From the NCBI RefSeq assembly GCF_002632825.1, contig NZ_NJAJ01000018.1:1-64000 (forward strand): DNA of 64,000 bases, given 5' to 3'. The first letter of the stretch is position 1. The number at the start of each line of letters is the position of its first letter. Source of the DNA: Xenorhabdus stockiae. GTDB taxonomy: Bacteria; Pseudomonadota; Gammaproteobacteria; Enterobacterales; Enterobacteriaceae. This document shows, piece after piece, positions 18,548-27,436 of this stretch. The notes under the pieces were generated by a model. That model was not told the origin of the DNA and ran no database searches. It worked only from the letters and a program-made list of their open reading frames with translations. The position numbers were made by a program, and so were the translations under genes.

Positions 18548-18583
18548 TTATATATCCTTAGTTTAATAACTAAGGATATATAA
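18548..18583 (-). terminator. Perfect 15-bp inverted repeat downstream of the VapA-like gene
   Basis: TTATATATCCTTAGT and ACTAAGGATATATAA are exact inverted copies around a 6-base loop. On the minus strand the stem is followed by TTTTAG, so it could end the transcript of the gene at 18720-19154. It lies 137 bases beyond that stop. It is very A+T-rich, so an alternative is a protein-binding palindrome. Confidence 0.45.
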
Positions 18584-18719
18584 AAGTGAAATTAGAAATT
18601 CAATTCGTTAATAATAAAAAATTAATCTGCACAACATTTAATTAACAAGTGAGCGACAGGGCTTCCTATTGCATTTTTTAAAATTAAAACTTTTATCATT
18701 CTCAGTAGAAATAAAATAA

Positions 18720-19154
18720 TTAACTCCAGCTACCCGATCCATAACCACCACCTGCTACCATGGAGAGAGCTGCACCCTGGAAAGTTCCAAGAAAAGAACC
18801 ATCTGCACTGTAGAAATTCAGAGTTAAATAATCGGTAGCTCCGAAAAACCAAAAATTTGTAGTATCAGAAAAAAGTTTATCTAAATTGCTTGTTAAAATA
18901 ACGCCAGCTGAACTGCCTACACCTGGAGAAGCGAATCCCCATGAAGAACCGTTAAAAACCTCTGTATAATCTATCAACCCGACTTTAAAGTGCTGACGAA
19001 TAATGGAACTATCTACAGCAACTAAAGCAGCGTAGCCCTCTGTTTCCAAAGACGTCATTTCTTTTACTGTTTTATCAATGAGCTCAGGCTCCCATTTACC
19101 TTCTGCTTGTTTTTTAAACTCTTCAATCGTTTTTAAATTTACTTTTTCACTCAT
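18720..19154 (-). CDS. VapA-family protein (Rhodococcus equi virulence-associated protein domain), no signal peptide
   Basis: The 144-residue product strongly resembles the core of R. equi VapA. Shared features, compared with VapA from memory, are SSIIRQHFKV, a glycine-rich FASPGVGSSAGVILTSNLDKLFSDT segment, LTLNFYSADGSFLGTFQ, and the C-terminal VAGGGYGSGSWS. Vap proteins form a small closed beta-barrel; VapA acts on the macrophage phagosome. The first 35 residues are charged and helical (MSEKVNLKTIEEFKKQAEG) instead of a secretion signal, so export would need another route. An AGGTAA site precedes the ATG. The gene lies alone in A+T-rich DNA, consistent with horizontal transfer. The family call is confident; a toxin or phagosome role here is inference. 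Confidence 0.85.
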   Translation of the reverse strand: MSEKVNLKTIEEFKKQAEGKWEPELIDKTVKEMTSLETEGYAALVAVDSSIIRQHFKVGLIDYTEVFNGSSWGFASPGVGSSAGVILTSNLDKLFSDTTNFWFFGATDYLTLNFYSADGSFLGTFQGAALSMVAGGGYGSGSWS

Positions 19155-19664
19155 AATATTACCTATATATCGTATGAAATTAAAAAATATAAAAATAATT
19201 CCACTCCCTTATTGGATACTATTTTTAATAGTATCAACCCCTTCTATGAAAGTAATTTACCCCAAAGGAAATAAGCATCATTAAATTTATCTCTCTATCT
19301 ATAAAAAAATTAAAATGCATTACAATAACAAGTATGGATAATTTCAAATTACACACTAAATATCATTTTATTATATTAAAAGTATTTTCATACATAAGTG
19401 ATTATATTCCATTTTGATGACTTAGATTTACAAACCTTAACTCATCCTTATGAATTCCCTTTATCTTTCCCATCTGAAATACTTTTTAATATAACAATTA
19501 ATAAATCTCTCTATCGAAATCTAACTCATATACTGACCATCTTATTAACTTAGATAATTAAAACATATTATCTGTTGATCTTTTTAAGAAAAAAGTTAAT
19601 TTCTATTATGTAAAAAAGTATCGCCTTTATATAAATCAGATTTAAAATACTAAAGGAGATCTTC
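19155..19664. other. A+T-rich intergenic region without recognisable genes
   Basis: These 510 bases separate the divergent VapA-like and SGNH esterase genes. They are very A+T-rich, and no ORF with a convincing start is seen. Both promoters must lie here. A TAAAGGAGAT ribosome-binding site for the esterase ends the region. Confidence 0.6.
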
Positions 19665-20591
19665 ATGATAGATAAAATTTTGTCCTCCTCTGAAGTAAAA
19701 TCCCTACCGTGGAGAAACAATGATGCTCCATTATTAATTGTTCTTGGGCAGTCAAATAGTTACGGTCACGCCACTCAACTGGCACCAAATGAAGCAATTA
19801 CTCAGGGTTTAAATAATGTATTTACCCTGTCCCTGCCTGAAGTTTATAGCGTCAATTTTTCAACTATTAACTGGACAGGCCTGACGAGTTTTGGCCATGC
19901 CAATATTGGTGCTCCATGTGGTTTACCGCGAGGTAATCAGGATCATCCGGTTAATATCGCCAATCGTTTTGCCCGCTATTGGCAAAATCATATTAACACC
20001 GGTAATATTCTCAAATTACCTGATCTTTATGTCATTCTCATGGGATACGGTGGGCAGGGAATGTATTTACCTGATACACCTGATAACCGTTGGGCGCCAG
20101 AGCGGGACCCTGATGATGTAGAATCCCTCTACCCCCGCGCAGTCAGAACATTAAGGATGGCGGTGAATTCTCTGCGTAAAATGGGGAAAACTCCCCGCAT
20201 ACTGGCCGTTCACTGGAATCAGTGGGAAGCAGAAACTGAAAGTTTAGCCGCAGCAAAAGCCGCAGAAATGAATTTTACCCGTATCGTTACCGGTCTCAGT
20301 GATGCCATAGGCTCGCGCAATATACCGTGGAGATTTTATTACCCGCTTTCAGTCTGGTTTGACCCCCTTAATACCAGTTATGTTTCCGAAGCAATGAATA
20401 GTGTGATTGCGGCTAACCCTGAGTATCGAACACTCGTCGATGCCAGAAATGCACCAAACTATAACGGGATCGCCACCCAATTTGGGGTATTTACTCCCGA
20501 TGATATGCATTACAACGCAGAGACCCAAAAATGGTTTGCCCGACAGGAATGGGCTCAGATTATGGCTGGTTATAAAGGTGTTGAGTTGTAG
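19665..20591 (+). CDS. SGNH/GDSL-like hydrolase, sialate O-acetylesterase-type
   Basis: The 308-residue protein contains a GQSNSYGH block I with nucleophile Ser30 and a C-terminal DDMHYN block V with Asp279/Asp280 and His282. This arrangement is typical of SGNH esterases related to carbohydrate esterases and sialate O-acetylesterases (a GQSN rather than GDSL motif). A glycine-rich VILMGYGGQGMY segment may supply the oxyanion hole. No signal peptide is seen. A good AAGGAGAT site precedes the ATG. It is divergent from the VapA-like gene and convergent with an ArsR regulator. The natural ester substrate is unknown; a role in altering host or surface sugars is speculative. Confidence 0.75.
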   Translation: MIDKILSSSEVKSLPWRNNDAPLLIVLGQSNSYGHATQLAPNEAITQGLNNVFTLSLPEVYSVNFSTINWTGLTSFGHANIGAPCGLPRGNQDHPVNIANRFARYWQNHINTGNILKLPDLYVILMGYGGQGMYLPDTPDNRWAPERDPDDVESLYPRAVRTLRMAVNSLRKMGKTPRILAVHWNQWEAETESLAAAKAAEMNFTRIVTGLSDAIGSRNIPWRFYYPLSVWFDPLNTSYVSEAMNSVIAANPEYRTLVDARNAPNYNGIATQFGVFTPDDMHYNAETQKWFARQEWAQIMAGYKGVEL

Positions 20592-20637
20592 AATGTATTT
20601 ATACTTTTCGTCTTTCAAATTGCCTTTTTATCGGACA

Positions 20638-20663
20638 ATAGGTGGTGTAAAAATACCACCTAT
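20638..20663. terminator. Bidirectional terminator between the esterase and the ArsR gene
   Basis: ATAGGTGGT (20638-20646) pairs with ACCACCTAT (20655-20663). The stem lies between two convergent genes and overlaps the stop of the minus-strand one. T-rich sequence on both sides is modest (ATTTCC on plus). Confidence 0.6.
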
Positions 20664-21343
20664 ATTTCCACACAAAATCGCTGCATAAGCACCCTTCTTC
20701 CTGTTTCTGTCAACGTCAGCTCCCGGCTATCTAATTGCCGGATAGCCCATTTTTTCTGCAAAAAAAGATTCAGGAGCGATGAACCCAGAAAACCACCAAG
20801 ATGGAAATATCGCTCACTCCAGTCAAGACAGGAACAGGCAAATTTCCGTCCGGAAATTGTTTTCGCATCCAAACTTAGACCAAGAGAAAAGAAAAATTCT
20901 TTACCATGTGGCGTTAAGCGGTAATCATCCGTTATCCAAAAACGGGACAGCAAACTGTTATGAATTTTTACGGCGACTTCTCCGGCCATATGGTCATAGC
21001 AAGTTCGGAAGGAACGCAATGATTTTGGTGTCGACGTTTTCACAACCCCGAAACTTTTACTATTCACGAAACACATCATGCTTTCCAGCAATACTGCGAC
21101 TTCTTTACTATAAATTTTAAAATAACGGTATCGCCCCTGCTTAATACAGCTCACCAGATTTTGTTCTACTAACCGGCTTAAATGTGCACTAGCTGTCGAA
21201 GGTGCTATATCAGCAGCAGTGCTTAATTCAGTCGCTGTGTAAGCGCGTCCGTCCATCATCAGAAATAGCATACAGATACGAGCACGATCCGATAATAATG
21301 CAGAAACTACAGTGACTTTTTTCTCCAGAGTTAATTCACACAT
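20660..21343 (-). CDS. ArsR/SmtB-family winged-helix transcriptional regulator
   Basis: The first ~95 residues of this 227-residue protein form an ArsR-type winged helix: LLSDRARICMLFLMMDGRAYTATELS, recognition helix ADIAPSTASAHLSRLVEQNLV, and wing KQGRYRYFKI. About 125 further residues make it roughly twice the length of a minimal ArsR sensor. They include a cysteine-containing stretch (KFACSCLDWSERYFHLGG) that could bind a ligand or metal. It is divergent from the small monooxygenase-fold gene at 21474, the commonest arrangement for such a regulator and its target. The inducer is unknown. Confidence 0.85.
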   Translation of the reverse strand: MCELTLEKKVTVVSALLSDRARICMLFLMMDGRAYTATELSTAADIAPSTASAHLSRLVEQNLVSCIKQGRYRYFKIYSKEVAVLLESMMCFVNSKSFGVVKTSTPKSLRSFRTCYDHMAGEVAVKIHNSLLSRFWITDDYRLTPHGKEFFFSLGLSLDAKTISGRKFACSCLDWSERYFHLGGFLGSSLLNLFLQKKWAIRQLDSRELTLTETGRRVLMQRFCVEI

Positions 21344-21347
21344 ATCT

Positions 21348-21402
21348 ACCCCATACCCGATACAGCCAACAAAGAGGTTACTTGAAAAGCGAAGGATATA
21401 TT
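21348..21402 (+). repeat. Dispersed repeat family 1, partial copy (right half)
   Basis: Only the tail of the element is present: cagccaacaaagaggttac, ttgaaaagcgaagg. It matches the right third of the copy at 591-790 and sits in the promoter region between the divergent ArsR and monooxygenase genes. Confidence 0.6.
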
Positions 21403-21473
21403 TCGCTACCCAGCGAAGTAACCGTCAAAACGGCAATATATGATTGCGTTTTCTATTCTTCAAGGAAACGATA

Positions 21474-21803
21474 ATGTTAGCAGTTATATTTGAAGTCGAA
21501 ATCGCAGAAAACCAAAGTGAGCGTTACTTTGACACCGCAGCCATGCTAAGGCCACTACTGGATACTATTCCGGGCTTTATTTCTGTAGAGCGCTTTCAAA
21601 GTCTGTCTCAAAATAATAAATATCTTTCATTATCCTATTGGCGGGATGAGGAATCTGTTAAACAGTGGCGGAATACCTGCCAGCACCGGGAAGCACAAAT
21701 ATTAGGACGCAATGGGATATTTGCAGATTATAAATTGAGGGTCTCAGCCATTATTCGTGATTATGGCATGTATGAACGGGAAGAAGTGCCAAAGGAAGAT
21801 TAA
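21474..21803 (+). CDS. Antibiotic-biosynthesis-monooxygenase (ABM) fold protein
   Basis: The 109-residue protein has the dimeric ferredoxin-like ABM fold: an N-terminal strand (MLAVIFEVEIAENQ), then PGFISVERFQSL and YLSLSYWRDEESVKQWRN. Members include quinol monooxygenases and heme-degrading enzymes, and many are uncharacterised. The ATG at 21474 is preceded by AAGGAAA; an upstream in-frame TTG at 21444 has no such site. It faces an ArsR regulator that probably controls it. Its substrate is unknown. Confidence 0.82.
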   Translation: MLAVIFEVEIAENQSERYFDTAAMLRPLLDTIPGFISVERFQSLSQNNKYLSLSYWRDEESVKQWRNTCQHREAQILGRNGIFADYKLRVSAIIRDYGMYEREEVPKED

Positions 21804-21884
21804 CCCTGAGCTATCGGGAGATCGGTTGCCAGCATCTCCCGATATACTCGCCACCTTTTAAGTCATAAATTGTATTAGCCACAG

Positions 21885-22241
21885 CTAATATACAGCAAAT
21901 GAGCACCCCATTAATCGGCCGAAGAACATCCAGTACCAGTATCCTATTACAAATCCTGCAATCAACATATAGCTGATCGATTTGAATTTACATACTGAAA
22001 AAATTTTTACTCCTTTTACGATAAATATCAGTAGAAAAGGCAGCAAAAAAAACAGGCATAAAGGTGCAGTCAATACCCTGTCATCATCAATAACAAAAGA
22101 GCTGACCACATCACAAACGGTATTTATTCCTTCCTCTCCGATTGTCCATTCATAATCAACAGTTGACAAACAACCTATCAATATCGTACTGAACAAAATA
22201 AAAGTAATACAGGCGAGTATATTTAGAGTTTTCATGCACAT
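21885..22241 (-). CDS. Small inner-membrane or lipoprotein-like protein of unknown function
   Basis: This 118-residue protein has an N-terminal hydrophobic segment ending in STILIGCLS, which could be a lipobox (IGC) or a plain membrane anchor. Two more hydrophobic segments follow (about residues 58-78 and 89-108). The loop between contains TVDYEWTIGEEG. I do not recognise the family. An alternative start is the second methionine (22235). It is convergent with the ABM gene and lies alone before the flagellar operon terminator. Confidence 0.55.
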   Translation of the reverse strand: MCMKTLNILACITFILFSTILIGCLSTVDYEWTIGEEGINTVCDVVSSFVIDDDRVLTAPLCLFFLLPFLLIFIVKGVKIFSVCKFKSISYMLIAGFVIGYWYWMFFGRLMGCSFAVY

Positions 22242-22512
22242 TTGTTTTTCTTATCTGTTTATAAGGCATAAGACGAGATTTAATCCTTTCCTAAGTTCAC
22301 TAACTTAAATCTGAAACGTTTATATCAAAAAACTTAATACGTGATTCTTCTTACCTATCAAAGATAAGATCTCGATCACAAGATAAAATAATATAATAAG
22401 AAAAAAAGAAGGGATTTACTGAATGCAAAAGAACTCAATACACATTAAGAGGTATAAGCCATTAAAACAATTAATAACAAAGCGTTATTAAGGAACCAAA
22501 GAGGAAATAAAA
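22242..22512. other. Intergenic A+T-rich region before the flgL terminator
   Basis: No gene or repeat is recognised here. It contains the promoter of the small membrane-protein gene on the minus strand. Confidence 0.5.
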
Positions 22513-22539
22513 GGCTCTTATCGCAAACCGATAAGAGCC
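22513..22539 (-). terminator. Rho-independent terminator of the flgB-L operon
   Basis: GGCTCTTATCG (22513-22523) pairs perfectly with CGATAAGAGCC (22529-22539) around a 5-base loop. On the minus strand it is followed by TTTTATTT. It lies just beyond the flgL stop. Confidence 0.9.
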
Positions 22540-22567
22540 AGAAATCACAGAATTAAATTAGAATATA

Positions 22568-23533
22568 TTATCTATACATCTCAAACAAAGACATTCCTTT
22601 TAGATCAGTAAATGCTTTGAAAGAAGCCTGCAAAGAAGCCTGTTGCTGATAATAATTGGAAATCGTGGAAGTCCAATCCACATCAACTAACTCCCCTGAG
22701 CGAACTTTGTTGGCAATACTGCGCTCACTACCCAGAGAATCCAGCTGTTCCAGTTCCTGAAGCTGTAAACCCAGTACTGCTTCAACAGAAGAGAGGTTAT
22801 TCAGGCTATTGCGAATACCACGGTTAGCTTTGTTGATAAGCTCCGCTGCTTGGTTTTTTTCTTCTTCAGTTTCTGAACTGTATGGCTCTTTTAAAGCTTT
22901 GATTGCCATATCGATAGTGGCAAAAATATCAGACTCACTATCAATTTTGCCATCAGGTTCTTTAATCGGATTCGGAGGCGAGGATAAAAAGACCTGCTGT
23001 CCTGTATGAGCGATAACCATTGAGCGGTTATCATCCACTTTCTGAGTGATTTTTTCAGACCCACCAACATAAGTGACTTTGCCATCTTTATCCGCCGAAA
23101 AAGGCGGCACATCGGTTTTATAGCCGGCAAAAATATAACGGCCATTGCCATCGGTTTTATTGGCAAGGTTTAACAGCTCGTCTTTAAAACCCTTCAATTG
23201 CTGTGCATAGGATGAACGATCCTGATCACTTTGTTCATCTGCTGCTGCCACTAAAGTTTCAAACACATTCGTTGTTACCTTAACGGCGTTCGCTGTAATA
23301 CTCAGCTGGGATGACATTGCATTTTTGGCAAAAATACGCGCAGTGGTAAATTGTTGGTTTTTCGATTCAGACTGAGAAACCATAATATTCTGCGATGCCG
23401 CCAGAGGATCATCAGATGGGTTAATAACCCGACGTCCGCTGGACAATTGTTCACCATATTTCATCCATTTGGATTGAGCGCCAAAAATCCCATCCATTTT
23501 CTGGCCGTATAATTGATTCGTACTTACACGCAC
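22568..23533 (-). CDS. flgL: Flagellar hook-filament junction protein 2 (HAP3)
   Basis: The 321-residue protein has flagellin-type helical ends: MRVSTNQLYGQKMDGI and QLSSGRRVINPSDDPLAA at the N-terminus, and a C-terminal coiled-coil region with LNNLSSVEAVLGLQLQELEQLDS. It caps the hook and provides the first ring on which flagellin polymerises. It is exported by the flagellar type III system. It is last in the operon, directly behind flgK, and probably co-transcribed with flgK from the sigma-28 promoter near 25300. Confidence 0.95.
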   Translation of the reverse strand: MRVSTNQLYGQKMDGIFGAQSKWMKYGEQLSSGRRVINPSDDPLAASQNIMVSQSESKNQQFTTARIFAKNAMSSQLSITANAVKVTTNVFETLVAAADEQSDQDRSSYAQQLKGFKDELLNLANKTDGNGRYIFAGYKTDVPPFSADKDGKVTYVGGSEKITQKVDDNRSMVIAHTGQQVFLSSPPNPIKEPDGKIDSESDIFATIDMAIKALKEPYSSETEEEKNQAAELINKANRGIRNSLNNLSSVEAVLGLQLQELEQLDSLGSERSIANKVRSGELVDVDWTSTISNYYQQQASLQASFKAFTDLKGMSLFEMYR

Positions 23534-23559
23534 AGTATCACTCCTTATTATTCCTTTTA

Positions 23560-25200
23560 TCAGCGAATGCCTAAAATAGCATCGAACAACGTCGTCGCCG
23601 TCTGGATCACACGGGCGTTTGCCAGATAATACTGCTGCATACGCTGCAATTCGCCGTACTCTTCATCCATATTAACGCCGGAGATTGATTCACGGGTTTC
23701 TTTCAGCTTATCAACAATATGGCCCTGTGTTTCAACGCTGATTTGTGCGCTGTTGGCTTTACTACCGACTGTACTCACCAGTGATGCATAAGCACCGGAA
23801 AAAGAAGCCTTGCCATCCACCAGACGCTTATCCTGTAATTCAAGGAATTTCTTCGCGTTGCGGTTATCACTTGGGCCAGCACCTTTCTCACTGGCGGTTG
23901 CCAGTTGGGAAGAATCCTTAAGATTCACTTCCAGTGTTGCGATAACATTGCCGACAGTTTTCAGAGTATATTTATCGTGTTCCTGTACATCAGGCGCTGT
24001 GATTTCGACTTTCAGTCCATCGAATTCCAGCGTATTGCCATTTTTGGTTACAGCAACCATTTCACGATCAGAAACACGCTGGACTTTCCAGTCTCCACCT
24101 TCATATTTGAGGGTGTAATCGCTGGCTTTAACTTTCGTGGAATCCGCATATTCCACCTTAATCTCAGCTGTGCCTTTGTTATCGCTATTTGAAATAATTT
24201 CTGACGATTTGAAATTAAAGAAATCAACCCCTTTCTCGCCTTTCAGATCAAAACCACCGTGTTGTACCTGATTAAACTGATCCGCCATCACCAACGCCAG
24301 TTGGTTCAGTTCATTACGGGTTGAATCAACCACTTCGCTACGAACACGCAATGCACCACCCAACGCGCCACCAGAAATGAAACGATCATCAATTTCTCTC
24401 GTGCCCACTGTGCCGTTGTTATAACCCAGCGTAATACGGCCGCTGTCAGCACTGGATGGAATAGCTTCCATACGGTAGGATTTACTGCCTGATACCAGTG
24501 ACATGCCACCACCGAATGAGACGTTATAAACGCCACCATCCTGCTGTGTCACATTCACTTCCACCAACTGGTTTAATTTATTGACTGCCAGATCACGTTT
24601 ATCCAACAATGCCAGCGGTTCACCCGTGCCAGTACCGCGCATACGGATGATTTCATTATTCAGCTTGGCAATTTCTTCTGCATATTTGTTGATTTCTTTG
24701 ACATTCTGCTCAATCTGAGAATTGATGCCACTATCAAGCTGACGCAGAAATTCATCAGCTTCTTTAAAACGACTGACCAAGCCTTCAGCTTTGCCTAAAA
24801 CCGTGGTTCTTGCCGCGCTGTCTTCTGCATTGCTCTCAACGGTACCAATGCTTTTGAAAAAATCTTCGAAAGAATTGGAAAGGCTGGTGTCTTTATCAGC
24901 CAACAGATTGTTGATCTTAGTTATCTGTTCGTTATATGACTTTAACGCAGAATGTTTGGTCTGAGCTGAATTGAACTGCTGGTTAATAAATTCGCTGTAT
25001 TCACGGTTAATAGTCGTAACCGCTGTTCCGTTACCTATAAAACCCACCGGGGACATAGTTCCATTATTTTGCGTCATGACGGTGTTCTGTCGGTTGTAGC
25101 CCTCACTTTTGGAGTTGGCAATATTATTACTTACTACACCCATTGCCACCTGAGCGGCATTAATACCGCTCATCGCAGTATTCATAAGACTGTTGGACAT
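23560..25200 (-). CDS. flgK: Flagellar hook-associated protein 1 (HAP1)
   Basis: The 546-residue protein has the axial-protein N-terminus SLMNTAMSGINAAQVAMGVVSNNIANSKSEGYNRQ and the C-terminal heptad region ending LANARVIQTATTLFDAILGIR. It forms the first hook-filament junction zone above FlgE. The length is normal for enterobacteria. A sigma-28 promoter lies about 85-110 bases upstream, so it can be made late, after FlgM export, as well as by read-through from flgB. Confidence 0.96.
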   Translation of the reverse strand: MSNSLMNTAMSGINAAQVAMGVVSNNIANSKSEGYNRQNTVMTQNNGTMSPVGFIGNGTAVTTINREYSEFINQQFNSAQTKHSALKSYNEQITKINNLLADKDTSLSNSFEDFFKSIGTVESNAEDSAARTTVLGKAEGLVSRFKEADEFLRQLDSGINSQIEQNVKEINKYAEEIAKLNNEIIRMRGTGTGEPLALLDKRDLAVNKLNQLVEVNVTQQDGGVYNVSFGGGMSLVSGSKSYRMEAIPSSADSGRITLGYNNGTVGTREIDDRFISGGALGGALRVRSEVVDSTRNELNQLALVMADQFNQVQHGGFDLKGEKGVDFFNFKSSEIISNSDNKGTAEIKVEYADSTKVKASDYTLKYEGGDWKVQRVSDREMVAVTKNGNTLEFDGLKVEITAPDVQEHDKYTLKTVGNVIATLEVNLKDSSQLATASEKGAGPSDNRNAKKFLELQDKRLVDGKASFSGAYASLVSTVGSKANSAQISVETQGHIVDKLKETRESISGVNMDEEYGELQRMQQYYLANARVIQTATTLFDAILGIR

Positions 25201-25284
25201 GTGTAGATCCTTTTACGTTTTCGCTCTGCCTCTATTCAGAGAGACATGACTGCTATCGTTATCGGTATAAATTCTCTGTAAAAG

Positions 25285-25311
25285 TTATCGGCAGAAGAAC
25301 CTGAACCTTGA
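25285..25311 (-). promoter_or_regulatory. Sigma-28 (FliA) promoter for flgKL
   Basis: On the minus strand the site reads TCAAGGTT, 11 bases, GCCGATAA. The -10 box is a perfect match to the FliA consensus (TAAAGTTT-N11-GCCGATAA) and the -35 matches 6 of 8. It lies in the only sizeable gap of the flg operon, between flgJ and flgK. Confidence 0.8.
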
Positions 25312-25334
25312 ACAAAAATGATTTAGACGGTGAC

Positions 25335-26303
25335 TCAGAACAAATCATCAAAATCGTAGGTGTAGGCTTTTACCATCTGGGTGCCGTTACTCTTTAATTG
25401 CTGGATCAGTGATACCAGTTTCTGGGCATAACCGGGGTCTGTGGCATAACCTGCTTCTTGCAAGGAATGAGCCCCTTGCTCTGCGGTCACTGACTGTGCG
25501 ACTTTGGCGTAGCGGGGGTTTTCCGTCAGCAGCTTGACGTAATCCGTGACGGCTTCCAGATAAGAATCATAGACCCGGAAACTGTCACGCATTTTTTGCG
25601 GCTCACCATTCACATACTCGGTTGTCATGATATTGGTGACCGCCCCCTTCCAGCTTTTACCCGCCTTGATACCAAACAGGTTATGGCTCGGTTTGCCTTC
25701 TTCAGTCAGTATTTCCCGCTGACCCCAGCCAGATTCCAGCGCCGCCTGTGCAATAATCAACAAATGAGGAATTCCGCTTTGCTGACTGGCTATCTGTGCC
25801 GGTATGGAAAGCATGGAGACAAAACTGGAACTGTTTATTGGCAGGGATTTTGATTGCGCCCCCCCTGAAGAAGATTTATCAGACTGGTTTTTGTCGGGCA
25901 TCGCCCGGCGTAGAAACTGCTCCAGCGCTTGTGTCGGCAGAGTATGCAGGATGTCATTGCCCAGCGGCATCGGCACGGTTCCGGCCAGCTCACTGGGAGC
26001 ACTGTTCGCACCGGAAACCTGTTTAACGATCATATCGGCAAATCCCAGCCCCTTTTGGGAGAGATCCTGCGCAATTTGCTGATCGTACATCGAAGTATAA
26101 AAACGCGTCTGGTCACTGCTTAACATGCCGTCCTGCGGCAACGAGGAACGCATACTTTTCAGCATCATCTGAACAAATACGCCTTCCAGTTGTTGGGCTA
26201 CCTGCCGTAGCCCCTGTTGTGGTTCCTGTGATAACTTCGCTTTCAGTGAATGAAGTGAATTCACATCATAAGCCGCGGTCGGCATCGACAGAAAATCATT
26301 CAT
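25335..26303 (-). CDS. flgJ: Rod assembly protein with peptidoglycan hydrolase (glucosaminidase) domain
   Basis: The 322-residue protein joins an N-terminal rod-capping domain (about 1-110, with GVFVQMMLKSMRSSLPQDGM) to a C-terminal GH73-type glucosaminidase domain (about 165-315) with AQAALESGWGQREI, NLFGIKAGKSW and FRVYDSYLEAVTDYVKLL. The glutamate in ALESGWG is the expected catalytic residue. It cuts peptidoglycan so the rod can pass. Its ATG overlaps the flgI stop by one base. Confidence 0.96.
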   Translation of the reverse strand: MNDFLSMPTAAYDVNSLHSLKAKLSQEPQQGLRQVAQQLEGVFVQMMLKSMRSSLPQDGMLSSDQTRFYTSMYDQQIAQDLSQKGLGFADMIVKQVSGANSAPSELAGTVPMPLGNDILHTLPTQALEQFLRRAMPDKNQSDKSSSGGAQSKSLPINSSSFVSMLSIPAQIASQQSGIPHLLIIAQAALESGWGQREILTEEGKPSHNLFGIKAGKSWKGAVTNIMTTEYVNGEPQKMRDSFRVYDSYLEAVTDYVKLLTENPRYAKVAQSVTAEQGAHSLQEAGYATDPGYAQKLVSLIQQLKSNGTQMVKAYTYDFDDLF

Positions 26304-27421
26304 CAGATAATCTCCAGCTTCGCCCGTAAGCAGCCTGCACTTTCCATCGCCTGTAGAATCGACATTAAGTCTGTCGGTGTTGCACCCAATGCGTTCAGGG
26401 CACGGATAACTTGAGTCAGATTTGCGCTGGAATTGACTTTCTGTAGTACACCGCCCTGCTCCTGAATACCAACACCTGTGTTGCGTGTTACGACAGTATT
26501 ACCTCCCGCCAACGGAGTATCCGGCTGGCTGACTGCGGTCTGACGTTCGACAATCACAGACAGGCTACCATGCGCAATCGCACAACTATCCAGTGTGACA
26601 TTACGGTTCATCACCAGCGATCCGGTACGGGAGTTGAAAATCACTTTGGCATCACCGGCATCAACGCGAATATGCAGATTCTGCACCTGTGACAGAAATT
26701 TCACCTGCTCACTGTTTTCTATCGGCAGACGCAGCTGTACCGTGCGGGAATCCAGCGCTGTTGCCGTACCCACACCTTGCAGGCGGTTGACCGCATCACT
26801 GATTTGCTGCGCCAGACTGAAATCATCCTCATTCAGTTGCAGATTCAGTGTTCCTTTCTGGCCGAATCGCGTTGGTAACTCCCGTTCAATAACTGCACCA
26901 TTAGAAATGCGTCCGCCTGCCAGCTGGTTGATTTTCACGCTGTTACCACCGGCACTGACACCAGCCCCGCCAACCAGAATATTACCCTGAGCCAGTGCGT
27001 ATACCTGATTATCCACACCTTTCAGTGGCGTCATCAGCAATGTACCGCCGCGCAGACTTTTGGCATTACCCAGTGAAGAAACCACCACATCAATATTCTG
27101 CCCTGAACGTGCAAAAGGTGGCAGCTTAGCTGTCACCATCACAGCAGCAACGTTTTTAAGCTGCATATTCGTGCCGGGGGGCACAGTAATACCCAGCTGT
27201 GACAACATATTATTCAGGCTTTGCGTGGTGAAAGGTGTCTGCATGGTCTGGTCACCCGTTCCATCCAGCCCGACCACTAAACCATAACCAATCAGCGCGT
27301 TATCCCTGATACCTTCAATCGTCGTCAAATCACGAATGCGTTCAGCGAAAGCGCTGGTTGGTGCGAACGTATTGAACAGTACCAGCACCAACGTAAAAAG
27401 GCTGGCGACTAATTTTTTCAT
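26303..27421 (-). CDS. flgI: Flagellar P-ring protein
   Basis: The protein starts with a signal peptide ([19 protein letters not shown]) and continues with the P-ring signature [32 protein letters not shown]. It forms the bushing around the rod in the peptidoglycan layer. I prefer the ATG at 27421 (372 residues) over the one at 27430 because the GAGG of the ribosome-binding site touches the earlier one. It sits in the usual order between flgH and flgJ. Confidence 0.95.
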   Translation of the reverse strand: MKKLVASLFTLVLVLFNTFAPTSAFAERIRDLTTIEGIRDNALIGYGLVVGLDGTGDQTMQTPFTTQSLNNMLSQLGITVPPGTNMQLKNVAAVMVTAKLPPFARSGQNIDVVVSSLGNAKSLRGGTLLMTPLKGVDNQVYALAQGNILVGGAGVSAGGNSVKINQLAGGRISNGAVIERELPTRFGQKGTLNLQLNEDDFSLAQQISDAVNRLQGVGTATALDSRTVQLRLPIENSEQVKFLSQVQNLHIRVDAGDAKVIFNSRTGSLVMNRNVTLDSCAIAHGSLSVIVERQTAVSQPDTPLAGGNTVVTRNTGVGIQEQGGVLQKVNSSANLTQVIRALNALGATPTDLMSILQAMESAGCLRAKLEII

Positions 27422-27436
27422 CCTGACCATCCTCTT

